Below, piece after piece: positions 1 to 12,338 of a stretch of 64,000 bases of DNA (positions are counted from its first letter, which is position 1; every line of letters begins with the position of its first letter). The translations under genes and the position numbers were made by a program. Source of the stretch: Syngnathus acus. Its lineage: Eukaryota; Chordata; Actinopteri; Syngnathiformes; Syngnathidae. A model generated the notes under the pieces. That model was not told where the DNA came from. It saw nothing but the letters and a program-made list of their open reading frames with translations, and made no database searches. The DNA is taken from positions 2,721,501-2,785,500 of the forward strand of contig NC_051107.1 of the NCBI RefSeq assembly GCF_901709675.1, read 5' to 3'.

Positions 1-1426
1 CTGTTATGCTGGAGAGGAAACTGGGGGGGCGGGATTAGGACTGCATTGGGGACTGAACTTGGGGGTGGGGATGGAGGGGGCGAAACCAATGATTTTCAGG
101 AAGAAAGCTCAACAGATGTGCACATTGTTCATCCATCGCACTTTTTTTTTTTCCCTCGATGTAAGGAGGGGGAACTCCTTCCCCAGCGCCTTCATCCAGA
201 TGTGTCCCGTGCTATGGAATGCTTAGAAGCAATTCTTCAATTCTTTTGGCAGGGTGCCTTTCAGACTAAAAGGAGGAATAAAAACCTGCTGATGAACGGA
301 CAAAAAAGCGATGGTGCAACCTCTCAGCCATAATAAAGCACACATTGTCTTGCGTGACAAGACACCCCCCCCCCCCACGCAGACACCACACACACTAGCC
401 ATTTGTTTAGCACTGCAAAAAACACCCCAATCTAAAACTTAGCATTTTATTCCTGCTTACACTTTCATCCCTCAAAAAGGAAGCAGACTGTCAAGATAAG
501 ATTCAGATAACCACTGAGAATAATATTTCGGAAATTCCACTGATCCATTCCAGACACCCCTCCCCCTCCAAAACACATTGTTACTAAAATAGCTGGACAC
601 TGGTGGAGCTAAGGAGTGGGGGGGAACACACCAGTTTCTGACCAAAAAGCAGAGAAAAAGAGTAAATGAGCGTTTTAACAGATCATTGTCCCCGCTTGCT
701 AATATTTTGTTGCTTTTGTGACTCTTCAAACAAGACTGAAATCCATTTGTGCGAGTGTCAAGGTGCGAGCTGTGACCTACGGCAGCTCCTTGTGCTCAAT
801 TTTTTGCAGTTCATTTTCACACGACTCTTATCCAATCCTGAATTACGTGAAAATAAATGAACAAATTCCTGAGCGCTATTCCTCAAGCTCAAACATTATG
901 AGTTGTCTCTGAGGAAAAAAAAAAAAAAAAAGGCACAGCATGTTTCCAAGCTTCAACTGGGCCGACCTCTGGGGGTCACGCTGAGAGCAGAAAACCATCT
1001 GTGCAACACGTCACCTTGCGTTTACTCCTTCACACGTCACGTTTACATAAACAACCGGGGCCAGATTTCCACATGATTGGCTAGCTTGCCCTCCCTTCCT
1101 TTTCCTCTCCCCAAACCATCACAAAGCGAGCTCTTGCTATTTTCTGTCGCGTATTAAAGCTACAAACGTTTACACTATCCTCCAGGTCAGCGTGGACAGA
1201 AAGACGACGCAGAGGAAGTGGACGGGGTAAACATGACACATTATGATTGTCGCGGGTGCCTGCCGAGGCTCTTAAAGTGTCAAAACATTTGCCACAGCAT
1301 TCGTGGCGCAGATGCAAAACCAGCCCGATGACAGTAAACCTGACAGAAGGCCAAGTTGCACAACATGTGCGCCACCAACCACGAAAGAGAGACAACAAAG
1401 AAAGGAAAAAAGAAAGAGTATATGAA

Positions 1427-1444
1427 AGAGAGAGAGAGAGAGAG
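1427..1444. repeat. (AG)n microsatellite
   Basis: Short run of AG dinucleotides inside a longer purine-rich tract (about 1,383-1,460). Confidence 0.85.
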
Positions 1445-1564
1445 CAAGAAAGAGAGAAATAAAGATATGAAGGAAAGAATAAACTTTCCTATCGATTCCA
1501 TACAGACATGTTTAAGAAAAATAGTTTGACAGTTGTGATGTTTCTCTGCAGTAAGTGCTATGCG

Positions 1565-1580
1565 GGCTCCCTCTGGTGGT
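1565..1580 (-). promoter_or_regulatory. CTCF-like motif
   Basis: On the minus strand the sequence reads ACCACCAGAGGGAGCC, close to the vertebrate CTCF core CCACYAGRKGGC. Motif match only; binding is inference. Confidence 0.4.
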
Positions 1581-1695
1581 ATGACAAAGAATCACAGACG
1601 TTATGTTACAAAACTACATTTTAATTGAATCATTATTTGATTCGTTTTTCTAATTCTATTAATATATTACAATAAAATAAAAAAAAGGAACTCAC

Positions 1696-1765
1696 CATCA
1701 TCAAGTTTGTCATCATGATGATACTCCTTTTCAACCAGATGTTCATCTTCGTCATTTTGTTCCCA
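1696..1765 (-). CDS. Orphan exon-like segment, gene unknown
   Basis: On the minus strand a pyrimidine-containing acceptor ending TTTTAACAG is followed by 70 bp that stay open in one frame, then a near-consensus donor GTGAGTTC. The open frame encodes an acidic peptide that starts WEQNDEDEHL and ends HHDDKLDD, leaving phase 1. I do not recognise the protein and found no partner exon on either side, so the host gene is unknown. It may be an internal exon of a gene that continues left of the window, or a chance arrangement. The combination of two good splice sites and an uninterrupted biased peptide is the only support. Confidence 0.4.
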
Positions 1766-4700
1766 CTGTTAAAACGAAAATAAATCAGAAATTAGGATAA
1801 TATTTCCAAGGATTAGTCCTTTGTTAGTTAGTTTTCCAGAATGTTTGGTGGTTTGTTTGATCGCTGCTGATGAAAATAAATCATCTTTTATTGCAGTGTG
1901 CTGTTATTACCGCTAGGTGTCAGGAGAATCACTCCGGAAATAATAGCTTACGTCTCCTGTCCTGATTACTTTAAGTTACTCATTTAGATTACAAGTTAAA
2001 TTCAACAGTTGACAACCCCGCTAAACACAAAATTGATAACTATTTTTGTCGATATTTAATTTTAAAGTGCATTTTTAAAACTAATGTTTAAGATGTTTTT
2101 TTTTTTTTTTAATTTACAATAACATAAAAACAAATTTTTTACTTTAAAAACGTCTTTTCTAAGAGTCTTTATAGGTTTCTAACTGTAGATCAGTCTAAAC
2201 TGGGTTTGTGGTTTTGAATTTGAGATGTGGCGGGCAACTGTAATTTCACTTTGATTGGCATTTTTACTCACCAGTTTACAATTACAATTTAATTTATCAA
2301 ATGACTTGCGCTTTATATAAAGTTAGAGTCAATTTTGATCTGTATGACGTATACAAAAATGATAACGTGACCTGATTGAAGTGATACGTTTGAATCAAAA
2401 ACCCTTCAAATTTCCTTCAATTCTATCTCACAAAACCTTTTTCATATCGGTCGCTGCTTTGTCGTGAGTGTTCCTTGTTGCCATGGCGCCGCAAGGATGA
2501 ATGGTGTTTGAAGGGCAAATGGAGGGAAAGGCCCAACAAACCATTTGAATGAAAGCAAACGACTGGAAAGAATGAGTCCTCATTACACAGCAATACAAAA
2601 GAGATAGCGGGGGGGGGGGAGAAAAAATATTATTTTGTGGAGTGGGCGACTGGGACACTTTCATGAAATTGATACAGTGCGTGGAAATCGGAAAACAACA
2701 AGGATCAGGTGTCGCACTATTAAAATAAAGATTTGGATATCAAAAACTTTTGATTCTGATGTGCCAAGCACAATGGAATTCGTGAAAATGACAATATCCA
2801 GCTTGACAAATGAGGTCATCAATCTTGCGAATGCTTTTTCGATGACAACTAACGAGAATTGATGTGTTTCTTTCGCTGACTGATGGGGTCAGGTTAAAAA
2901 TTTGCCGCCGATTTGACGATGCTCGTTTGTTTGATGTCATCTCATCTCTGACTGCAAATTGTCAGACTTGATAAAAGCTCGCCTTGGCAAAGGGAGGGAC
3001 TTAAATGACATGCTTTCATTGGCCCGCTAATATTGAAAAGAATACGTTTTCTGCAGCTCAAATCTTTTCAGTCGAACCTACCAAGGCCGGCCTTTCGTGG
3101 TTGAACAAAATATCGAGCACCTTCAACTAAAGGTTGACGACTTGAATGCGCCACAGTCGCCATGGCAGCCAGATAAAGAATAGAGCGCCTTTTTAACATC
3201 AAGCGTTAGCATTAACGTTCGCGTTATGATTCCTCACAGTAAATTGGAATCAGAATTGGCTTACTGTGCCCCTAAATGGATTCAAAGTTAAATATAACTG
3301 AAAAAAATCATTAGTTGATAAGAATTGTTCATAATTATCTGGCAAAGTTTTCTGGTTTTGTAATGTTTTTGCTCTGCGCTTCACCTCTGCGCCTGTTGCC
3401 AAGCAACTCCTGACACTTTTGTCGGATGCTTGATTCTGTGTTTGTTTGCCATGTACTTTTTTTTTTTTTTAAAAATGTGTTTACATCATCCGGACTTAAT
3501 CACACCAGGCAGCCTGGTTTGCAAATAGATATAAAATGTGACGAAATCCTTCCCGGAGTTGTGAATAGACCGCTTTTTTAATATTGTCAAAAGCTGAGTT
3601 CATTGTTAAGGCTAGCATGCTAGCTAATAGCGTTGACGAGCCTCTTTGCTCATATTGGCTAATTTAACGACTGAATTGTTATTTACGTAGCATGACTTTA
3701 CAATTGTGTACATGCTAGGTGTGTGGTGTTGATGTTTGATGATCCTTCCGCTTTGGAATTAGCTAATAAGCTAAGCTACCCACAAAGTTGCCCCACCCCC
3801 ATTCCGATATAGGCGTGAGGATGAGCCGTACGCCCGAGTCTCTGGCTCTGAGTCACATTCCTTCCACTATCATCCCACTCAAACACAGACGGCGCCTTCA
3901 GCTGCGAATGTGATGCCAGTGATACATTCAGACGCTGGTAATCAAATGATGCTAATGAAACAAAGAGGCCCGCAGCGGCTCCAGGCACCAGTCCGTCTGA
4001 GCAGATAAACACCGGCAATCTCGCGGAGAGGCATTCTTAACATCCAAGGGGCTGCTGACATACTTTCGCCGCTCGTAAATAACACTTTGAAGAAAAATTC
4101 GACTTTCCAGGTCGGCCCGTGTTGCTATTAAAATCAACATTTGGAGCCTTCTGTAGATTTCTAAATGCTTTTTAAATTGGAACATTAGAGGGAGCATATG
4201 GATCCTATTATGGCCTCACTCCATTTTAAGATTCTGTGATTAGTTTTCAATTTTTTAATAGTATTGTCTAAATGTTAAGAGAAAATATTGGTTAATACAC
4301 GTTTGCTAGCAGCACAGGTGATAAATATTTCACCAAGCAGAATGACGGAAATCCTGTTTAATTACATGTGGATTAATAGAGCGATGAGATTTATGAATCC
4401 TAACTGGGCGGTTGAAAGGAGTTTAATGAGAAAAATTACTTTGCGAGATCAGTCTTACTGAAGGGCATGCGAGTCTCTATTCACACATTAAAATGGGAAA
4501 AATAGGATGAATGAGAACGAAATGAATCATTTCTTGTAATTTGAGTGGATATCAAGAACACAATTTAGGTGTCAAGGTAGAATGTTGACAGGCAATTAAT
4601 CGTGACCAAAATCGAAATTGACATTGGTTATGTAACTCAATAGGGGGGAAAAAAAATTCAATGTATGTTGTCCCTGTTCAAATAAACAGTCAATTCTTTT

Positions 4701-6965
4701 CATTTTATAGATTATGTCCTTCACGTCCCTGCAGCCTTTCTGCAATAATAATAATAATAAAAGAGAACGCACAGCACATAAGAGGCACGATGCGTTTTGC
4801 TTCACCGCCAGACGGATATCGTTAAGACGTGCGAATGACGGCTGAACAAAAGCAATTCGCGTTTGTGCTTAAATGGCTGGAAATTGTCTCAAATATATTG
4901 CAAATGTATGTTATGAATGAATCATCAGATGCTGCCTGACATTCAAGGACACACAGTTTGCTAATACTAAGCTAATTAGCTTGTTGCCTAAATGGTTTAA
5001 CTTGGAGCGAAATATGGATTCTTACAAATTAAATTGTGGGATTATCTTTGAGGATAAACCATAGCATCTTTTTTTTTTTTTTTAATCTGCCGTCCCCCAT
5101 CCAGGTTAATGCTTAATTCGCTTTAGATAAATCTGTTTAGCTCAATGCTAACAAACAATGCAAACCGCCATAGACAGGTAATAATTTCTCCTACATGAAA
5201 TTAACGATTATTTGAGTTTAATTGTTGCAGAAAACTTTCTACTGTTCACTTCTGACATGCTTTTTAATCTGTTCATACAATGAAAAAAATCACAAACATC
5301 AAGTGGCTGGGCTGGCTAGCATAAAATGCTAATTTCCTGTGGCTACTGCATGTTCTGTATGCTGCTTCTGTTGTTAAGTAGAACATTGCTATTCTTCTCT
5401 GCAGGAACAGTGGACCAGCAATTGATAAATTGCAGTCGTTCACTTAAAATTAGGTTGTGAATAAGTTGTCCCACTGGTACGGTGCACTTGTAGGGCATCT
5501 GGGCTTTGCGATTGGCAATATTTCCGCTTTGTAAAATGGTTGCACTTGAGAATTTCAACATGCTGATTGAAGTGGATGTACTGAACAGAATGACAATCAG
5601 CAGAGCACAGAACTCTTGATAAAATCCAGTCCAGTGCCCTTTTTTTTTTTTTTTGTAATTCAATCAGTAATTTACGACCCAGCTTAATTTTTAACAGTTG
5701 TCACCGACTGCCCTGTGATTGACTGGAGCAATCTTGCCTGGTTGTTGAAAGCAGTAATTCACTTTTCCTTCAATTGGAGCCCTCTCTTGAATCAACAGTG
5801 AGATAGAATTAATTAGTGGTTGCAACACCAAAACCAGCAATTTACAAAATGTGCTGTGTGCAAAAAAATCACTGTTTGCATGCATGTTTTGAGTTTAAAA
5901 AAAACAATTGATTTACCTTTGATTGGAGACATTGAAGATTATTTCCATAGTTGGTATGTTGGAGGTTGAGCCACAAAAAATCAAGCATTGGTGAGCCAGG
6001 TTGATTGCAAATCCAAAATGGAGAAACTGCAAAAACAAGGAGCACAAAAAACAAAGACAGAACAGAAACAAACAGAAGACAAGCACACCTGGACAGAATA
6101 AGGAGGGAGCTGATTGGTGGAGACACAAGGAAGGGGCGGGGCAAATACAGGTGGAATGGAATGAGACTGGAAAGCGATCCAGATTAGAATTTGAAATGCT
6201 GTTAAATAAATAAAATAAAACATCAACTTTTTTATGATTACTCCAAGTCATAGTTCAAAATGAACTCAAAGGTCAAGCAAACATTTTATCATCACTGGAT
6301 TTGAGAAGTGAATTTTATGTTGCGTAGCAACTGCCGAGCTGTAAAACTCAACACAGTCTGAATTAAATTGGGCATAAAAATGAACTTGGGGGATTTTTTT
6401 ACAAAACAAGAAAACAGATATTGTCGTTTCGACAATTATCTCCTTCCATAAACAAGAAGGACTCGTCTCATTTCAAGTGACAAATTCATCCCCCATGCCA
6501 CCAGGAGACAATTTTAGATTCCAAATGAACTCAATCATCAATCAAAGTGGAAATGTTATGACTTTTAATTGGACTATTATAACCCTAAAAAAATTATTGC
6601 TTTCTTTAACAGTGAACAGAGTTTTTCCACCACCTCTTGCTGTGCAAAATGCTTCCCGGTGCCAACTGATGAAAAGCTTTCATACCTCTGCAACACGGCA
6701 AATCCGCCAAGCTAAATTTAGCACGCTAACACGAATGTCGCTCGCTCGCGACGCCTGATGCAACGTTACGCACAGGCTTACCTTTGCTTGACTGGCTCAT
6801 TAAGACGCTGTTGGGTGCAACCAGTCTATGATCTCTCACCACTCGGTGACATGGAGGCAGATGAGCCGGATGAGAGACTTCAGCTGATCAATTGGAGCGT
6901 CTGAACTAAATATTTAATCGTGTTTTTCTTGCCCGTCAACTCAGTGTGCGCTCTTTATATCGTCA

Positions 6966-7045
6966 TGTTAGCATGCGGCATTGTTAGAATGTGGCCTTGT
7001 TAGAATGCGGCCTTGTAAGCATGCGCCGTTGTTAGCATGCGGCCT
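6966..7045. repeat. 16-bp tandem repeat, five copies
   Basis: Five consecutive 16-bp units of the type TGTTAGCATGCGGCCT with one to four differences each, followed by a broken sixth unit. Each unit carries the TTAGC word that recurs in this window. Confidence 0.85.
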
Positions 7046-7051
7046 TGCTAG

Positions 7052-7590
7052 CAGTGTTGCCAAAGTAAGCTAAGTTACTGTACTGATTACATGCTTTTAA
7101 AAGTCACTTAGACACAAATTACTCAATATTAAAAGTAACTACCGTATTTTCCGGACTATAAGGCGCACCTAAAAACCTAAAATTTTCTCAAAAGCCGACA
7201 GTGCGCCTTATAGTCCGGTGCGCCTTATATATGGACCAAATTCCTAAATTTAAACTGGCCCGAAGCATTGTGTCATGAAATCAATCATAAGTGGCCCGCT
7301 GAAGACTATGAATCATGAATCAAAAAGACTATGGATCATTATTTTGTGATTATAAAGTAATTTGTTGTGTCTGAAGTTGAAATATAAAAGATAAAATGGA
7401 GAATGATTTGATTTGGATTAAAAATCTGACATGATGCATTAATGGTGCGCCTTATAGTCCGGTGCGCCTTATATAAGGACATAGTTTTAAAATGGGCCAT
7501 TCATTGAAGGTGCGCCTTATAGTCCGGTGCGCCTTATAGTCCGGAAAATACGGTAAGTTAGATTACAAGTTACTTTAATAATTACAACCC
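7052..7590. mobile_element. Old hAT-like repeat interrupted by a MITE
   Basis: The sequence before the MITE at 7,140 (CAGTGTTGCCAAAGTAA, then TTACTGTACTGATTAC) and after it (AAGTTAGATTACAAGTTAC) resembles the two halves of a dispersed fish repeat rich in AGTTAC words. I read it as an older non-autonomous DNA element (probably hAT-like) into which the MITE inserted. The outer boundaries are approximate. Confidence 0.4.
7140..7555. mobile_element. MITE with long inverted repeats and TA target site
   Basis: The element starts TACCGTATTTTCCGGAC and ends with the exact reverse complement GTCCGGAAAATACGGTA. The inverted repeats extend about 30 bp (through TATAAGGCGCACC). The terminal TA fits a Tc1/mariner-type TA target duplication. 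Inside, the word GTGCGCCTTATAGTCCG recurs in several copies near both ends, so the arms are themselves internally repeated. There is no transposase ORF, so it is non-autonomous. The superfamily is inferred from the TA target only. Confidence 0.85.
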
Positions 7591-8644
7591 TGTTTAAGAT
7601 ATAAACACCTGTTTTTGTGCATTTTTAACTGTGAAACGATTTGGCCTGTGACAAAAATTAGTTTGACACCCCGCTTCCTGTGACTAAAGAAACGCTAAAT
7701 ATAAACGGAGTACACATAAGTATCCCACGTGCTCAGAGGGCGTAAAGTGTTGTAATGGGCAGCTGAAGAGCGGGCAAGCTTTCTGTTCAGGCACACACAT
7801 AACATCCCGCTGCGTCTTTACAGCTCATACCGTTTTGTTTTCTACTTCCTGAAGATAATTTTAGTTAACCCCGCTGAATTAATGCCGTCATTTCCAGAGT
7901 CTCTAGCTTATCCCACCTAATAATACCCTGGCGGTTGACAGTGAGGTGCTCCGTGTGAGTAATTTAGAGTGTTGCCGTGGCTTTTTAAGTACACGTGCGG
8001 AATAAAGGCAATAAATGGAGCCTCCACTTTACCGGCACCTGAGTCACTCTGTGCTCTACGGCGGCCTCATTACACGGCACTTAACGGGATTTAAATGTCA
8101 CGTCGTGCTATGACACATCTTGTTTTGCTACAGGAAAGACAAAGGTTTGGCATCACTCCTGTGTTTTTATCAAAGCAGTTTAAAGATGTAATGAGGTGTC
8201 ACTATACACACGGAATTAATTCTGAATGATGATTTAATATATATATATATTTTTTTTAAAGGTCGTCTTCCAAATAAACATACGACTTTTTCCCACTTGT
8301 TAAGAGCACTAATGTAAAATTCAAAATTTGAGATTTCTGCTCTTTCGTTTCATTTTAAGAAACTCCTCCTGCCCCCTTACCGGGCATGGGAGTTAGTTGT
8401 GGGTGGACGTAGGATGCAGAGGGTTCTTTTTCCTTGAATAAAACACACTCCCAGCTCCGACTGTTTACATCTCCGTGGCACGTCTGTGGCTGTTTCCATG
8501 GTAACCCGAGTAAAGAATGCCTCAGAGATCCAGTGCTCCAAACGGTGCTTAATATGAGACGCGAGTTGAAAAGTGAAGAGGTGAGAACGAACGGGCAAGG
8601 GAGCAAAATGGCCAAGTGTGCAAATCTGTTGATGAAACGGACCC

Positions 8645-8688
8645 AAATAAATAGATAAATAAATAAACAAATAAATAAATAAATAAAT
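8645..8688. repeat. (AAAT)n microsatellite
   Basis: About eleven AAAT/AAAC/AGAT tetranucleotide units in a row. Confidence 0.85.
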
Positions 8689-9623
8689 TCAATGTTTCCA
8701 TAGCTTAAAAGACAAGGCAGTGATTGTCTTTGTGGGCAGATTAGATTGACATAGCAACACAGAGATTTTTACCTGATTGGACAAAAAATACATGTTGACA
8801 TACGAAGGAAAATAATGGACTGTGGGGAATGTCTTAAATAAATACAATTAAATAATAAAAATAATTAATCATATAATATAATACTAAAAATAAATGAAAA
8901 TCACTCCACTTAAATGATTGAACACTCACCTGTATCATGTTGACAAACAATAAAAAAAACATTTGTGTCAGAGAATGCCCACATTTTCATAATTCACAAT
9001 TCCACGAACATCACACAATTGTATTGAGAATTAAAACGAGAAACCGAAGCCACTCATTAAAAGATAAATAGTTTATGTGAATCTTTCACATAGTTTTCAC
9101 TTTTCAACATGATATACAATGTCAATTTTTTTAAACCTTTGACACAACGGTTCTTTTTTTTTTTTTCAGCATGCACTTCAGAATGCCAACGAAGGCTCCA
9201 CGAATACAGACTCGAAACTAGAATTTGTCCTCACGATAAAACATACGAAACGTGAACTCGGATCAAAAAGCTCGACACGTTTGAAGACACAGTGGAGAAT
9301 GAAGCACAGCGTTGGACTACCATGACTTTCACAGGATAGGTCCATGAACAAACAGTAAGACACAAAAATACATATTCTGGATTCAGAAAAATAAACCGTT
9401 TTTTTTTTTTCTCAAGTTACAACATCCTAAAAATACGCAAAGAACGATACTCCTTTGTCAAATTCAAGAGTAAAGCAGCACAAGGAGGATTGTGGGCCAC
9501 CTGACAGTCCTCGTCATCATTCGTCTCGATTTTCTACTATAATCACAGTGTGGATTGGCGCTTTCGAGTTCTCAGATTATTGCAAATCTAACAAGGAGCA
9601 TTAGGGCCACTCTTGGACTCCGC

Positions 9624-9840
9624 CAGGGATGTCAAACTCATTTTTGTTCCGTAGTTTTCTTCCATTTATTTAAACAGAGGGGGATAGGTAATAAAAAGTG
9701 CTTGTAATATCTTAAAGAAGATAATTTGCAATTTTTGGTATTTTAGCAGGAAACTTGTACATAATTTACTTTTGCGGGGCACATAAAATGATGCGGTGGG
9801 CCCGATCTGAGCCCCCGGGCCTCGGGTTTGACACCCGCGG
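9624..9840. mobile_element. DNA-transposon remnant with GTGTCAAAC-type ends
   Basis: It begins CAGGGATGTCAAACTCA and ends with GGGTTTGACACCC, an imperfect terminal inverted repeat. The interior contains a CCCGGGCCTCGGG segment just inside the right end. A related copy lies at 63,084-63,480. There is no transposase. The ends fit hAT-type elements, but I did not find a clear 8-bp target duplication. Confidence 0.6.
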
Positions 9841-10314
9841 TCCAGTCCAGCATATTAAAAAGGAAATTAAAGGCGATTCCAAACAAGTCCAATGGAGTCA
9901 TTTTTTAGGATTACATTTTTTTTCTGAATTAAAAAAAATATAGAAAATAAAATACAGTTGCAATATTAATTTTATTCTCATAATTTTCCTTTTCAGTGTG
10001 GCCCTAATACACCTTTTTATTACAAAACTCTGATTGTTTAGGTTCAAGGAGTTGCTACTGTGCAACCATTCTAGAAGTCCCACTTATTATTTTTTTTAAG
10101 ATTGGTAAATTTCTGCTACACATTTACTCCAGATCCAGAACCCCCCCCCCCATCCCCATTGGATACATTTGGAAGAATCAACTGATTTTAGCCACCACTG
10201 AGTCATGAGGAGTCATCTGGTCAAAATCATTTGGTTCATTTGCAGCACTAACGCAGGGTCATTGCATGTTCAATGCACAGCGGGAGACTTCTACAATGGC
10301 GCTTGCATCACGAT

Positions 10315-10335
10315 GGGGGCGGGGGGAGGGGGGGG
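10315..10335 (+). other. G-run cluster (potential G-quadruplex)
   Basis: Five G, C, six G, A and nine G follow each other. Similar G-rich tracts lie at 10,603-10,618 and 10,922-10,935. All three have the Gs on the plus strand, opposite to the kcnc2 sense strand. Confidence 0.5.
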
Positions 10336-10694
10336 TCTTACAACTCATCCGTTTCTGTGCTAATCCCAAAAGTGACGACATCAAAAGTCCACCGAAATGA
10401 CCTTTCAAAAATGTTCTCAATAGGATACGCACGTACATAAACACACAGCAGAGCGTTTTAACCGACTTGAAATTGACCAAAAAGCAGAGATGACTTAGCA
10501 CAGTTGTCTCTCGATACTGAATATACTTGATGTTGGTAATATGAAAACACTCCATTTTAGAACACAAAGTGCCTCAACTAATACACTTATTGCAAGGGAA
10601 GAGGGAGGGGGGGGGGGGATACCATAGCGAGATTTGAGTGTCTTGACGGTGCAACTTAGCAACCAAATGCCATGGGTGACTTATTTACACAAGT

Positions 10695-10880
10695 CTATGG
10701 GAGCAGGTGTCCTGTTGGCTTTGGCTCAGGATTAAATGCTTTGTCACAGTCCTCCTGAATTCTCGACGGAAGCTCCTCCTCCGTGTGCCGAGCGGGAAGC
10801 CGTCTCCTAGTGGTTTTTACGTCGACTTCCTCCTTTATTGTCCTGTAGGAGTGGCTGGAATGCCTCCAAATGGGGTCGTC
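10695..10880 (-). CDS. Unassigned protein-like ORF or exon
   Basis: On the minus strand an acceptor-like TATTGCAG is followed by an open frame that starts WDDPIWRHSSHSYRTIKEE, continues with charged residues (ARHTEEELPSRIQED) and stops at TAG. It has about 61 residues from the acceptor and a mixed, soluble-protein-like composition. I do not recognise it. It lies downstream of kcnc2, but its phase (0) does not fit the phase-1 end of kcnc2 exon 3. The other frame, which does fit, gives a 27-28-residue tail ending GGSRRKNH. It could be the last exon of an unseen gene, an alternative kcnc2 tail, or chance. The polypyrimidine tract is poor. Confidence 0.25.
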   Translation of the reverse strand, partial: DDPIWRHSSHSYRTIKEEVDVKTTRRRLPARHTEEELPSRIQEDCDKAFNPEPKPTGHLLP

Positions 10881-12338
10881 CCACTGCAATAGGTCCTCAG
10901 ATTGTTATACAGTCTCACCCCGGGGGGAGGGGGGGTCATAAAACCAAAATTTTCAACCTGTCTTCATCAGAAATCTTGCCATGCAGGTTGTATTTTTTTT
11001 TTTAATGCGTGCACAAGAATGAAACAGTGTATTACTATTGTTGTGTTTTAGATGGAAGTGATCAATAATCTACTCAAAAGACAAGGAGGATTTCTTTTTT
11101 TTTTTTTAAAGTGCTCATTTTAGTTGATTTTATGTTGGCCAATCTATGTGCAAAAAAGCATCATCTGCAAGCCAGTTGCTAGGCAACCATTTGCTACTGG
11201 TAGTAATGGAGGAATGGGTGAGGTCCAAGTTTGTAAGCCTACACCTGTTGGAGCACACTGGAGAAATTATTACAGAGTTGAATTTCAAATAAAGGTTATT
11301 GAACGACCTCCATCTTTAAGTGCATACAACCAAAAAAAACATCGGGATAGAAATGTTGAGGGGGTTTTCGCATCGAACCCACAGACCCATGCAGAGGGTT
11401 ACCTTTCTGCCAAGGCGCTGCTTTTCCCAAAGCCATTAAGATAGAACGCCACTCTCTGCTTGTGTGAAACCAGTAAACACCATCTCTTTGCAGTTATCTA
11501 CGAGTGAACAACCAGAAACATATGTCCATATATGTGCAGTCATGTGGAAAAGGAAGGACAAACCGTCTTTCTTGATTCATCAGGACTGGAAATTCTAAAA
11601 AGTTACGAAAATTGTCTCGGGAATATTTTAACAATTGTATTTAATGCCAATGTGAGTAGAATCATAAAATCTCCCCATTTCTGATGTTAAGTTGTTCGGG
11701 AATTTATTGAGGCTGACTCAACAGCGCCTCTGCAGGTTGAAGCCAAGTACTGCACTCCGGTCCCGATACTTAAAACCAAATCAAAAGCCGGTGTCCAGTA
11801 CTTCCTTTTCCACATGGCGGCATATATATGATATTTTCACAGTGTGCTTGATGAGGTCGCCCCTGGTAACATGGCTTGCAGACGACCATGATTTACAGAG
11901 TGGAGTCCATGCAAAAACATGAGCAAGTGAAGAAGTCGACAAATGTGTGTGACAAACGCTAAGAGAAAAAAAACAAAATTAAATGAAAATAAAATGAAGC
12001 AACAGCTGTCATATTTTTCTTTTTTTTTTCAATGGAAGCACATCTTTTCCCTCTGGGTAATGAAATAGAGCGACATCTAATATCCCTGATTATAAACATG
12101 TCTTTTATTAAATGTTATGGCTGCTACTACGAAAGCCATCAGTCAGTTTTTATTGCAATATGACAATATGAAATAAAAAAAAAAAGGGAAACTTCAAGTG
12201 ACACAGGAGGATGATAGCCAAGCACACTCAGGCTGATCAGTCTTTGCTACAGGTCTAGCCGCGATATCTAATATAGTTCATTTTGTGATTGGATATGGAG
12301 CGGGTAATGCAAAAAAAAGTGCGGCGACGCCGGACGTC

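Larger units (their letters stand above)
1..12338. other. Gene-poor region downstream of kcnc2
   Basis: No complete gene could be assembled here. The part next to 12,338 must include the 3' UTR of kcnc2 (minus strand), but I could not decide which of several AATAAA-type signals is used. The stretch is AT-rich, with many homopolymer runs and scattered GCTAGC/TTAGC words. It contains the separately listed orphan exon-like segment near 1.7 kb, a 16-bp tandem repeat and MITE near 7 kb, a DNA-transposon remnant near 9.7 kb, G-runs between 10.3 and 10.9 kb and an unassigned ORF at 10.7 kb. Other open frames are short and lack codon-like conservation or splice context, so I leave them out. Confidence 0.7.

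Noticed and set aside
5869-6251. Three overlapping minus-strand open frames near 6 kb
   Set aside because: The sequence is Cys/Phe/Leu-rich, the reverse of an A-rich tract. All frames are open because stop codons are rare in it, and no splice context or family is visible.
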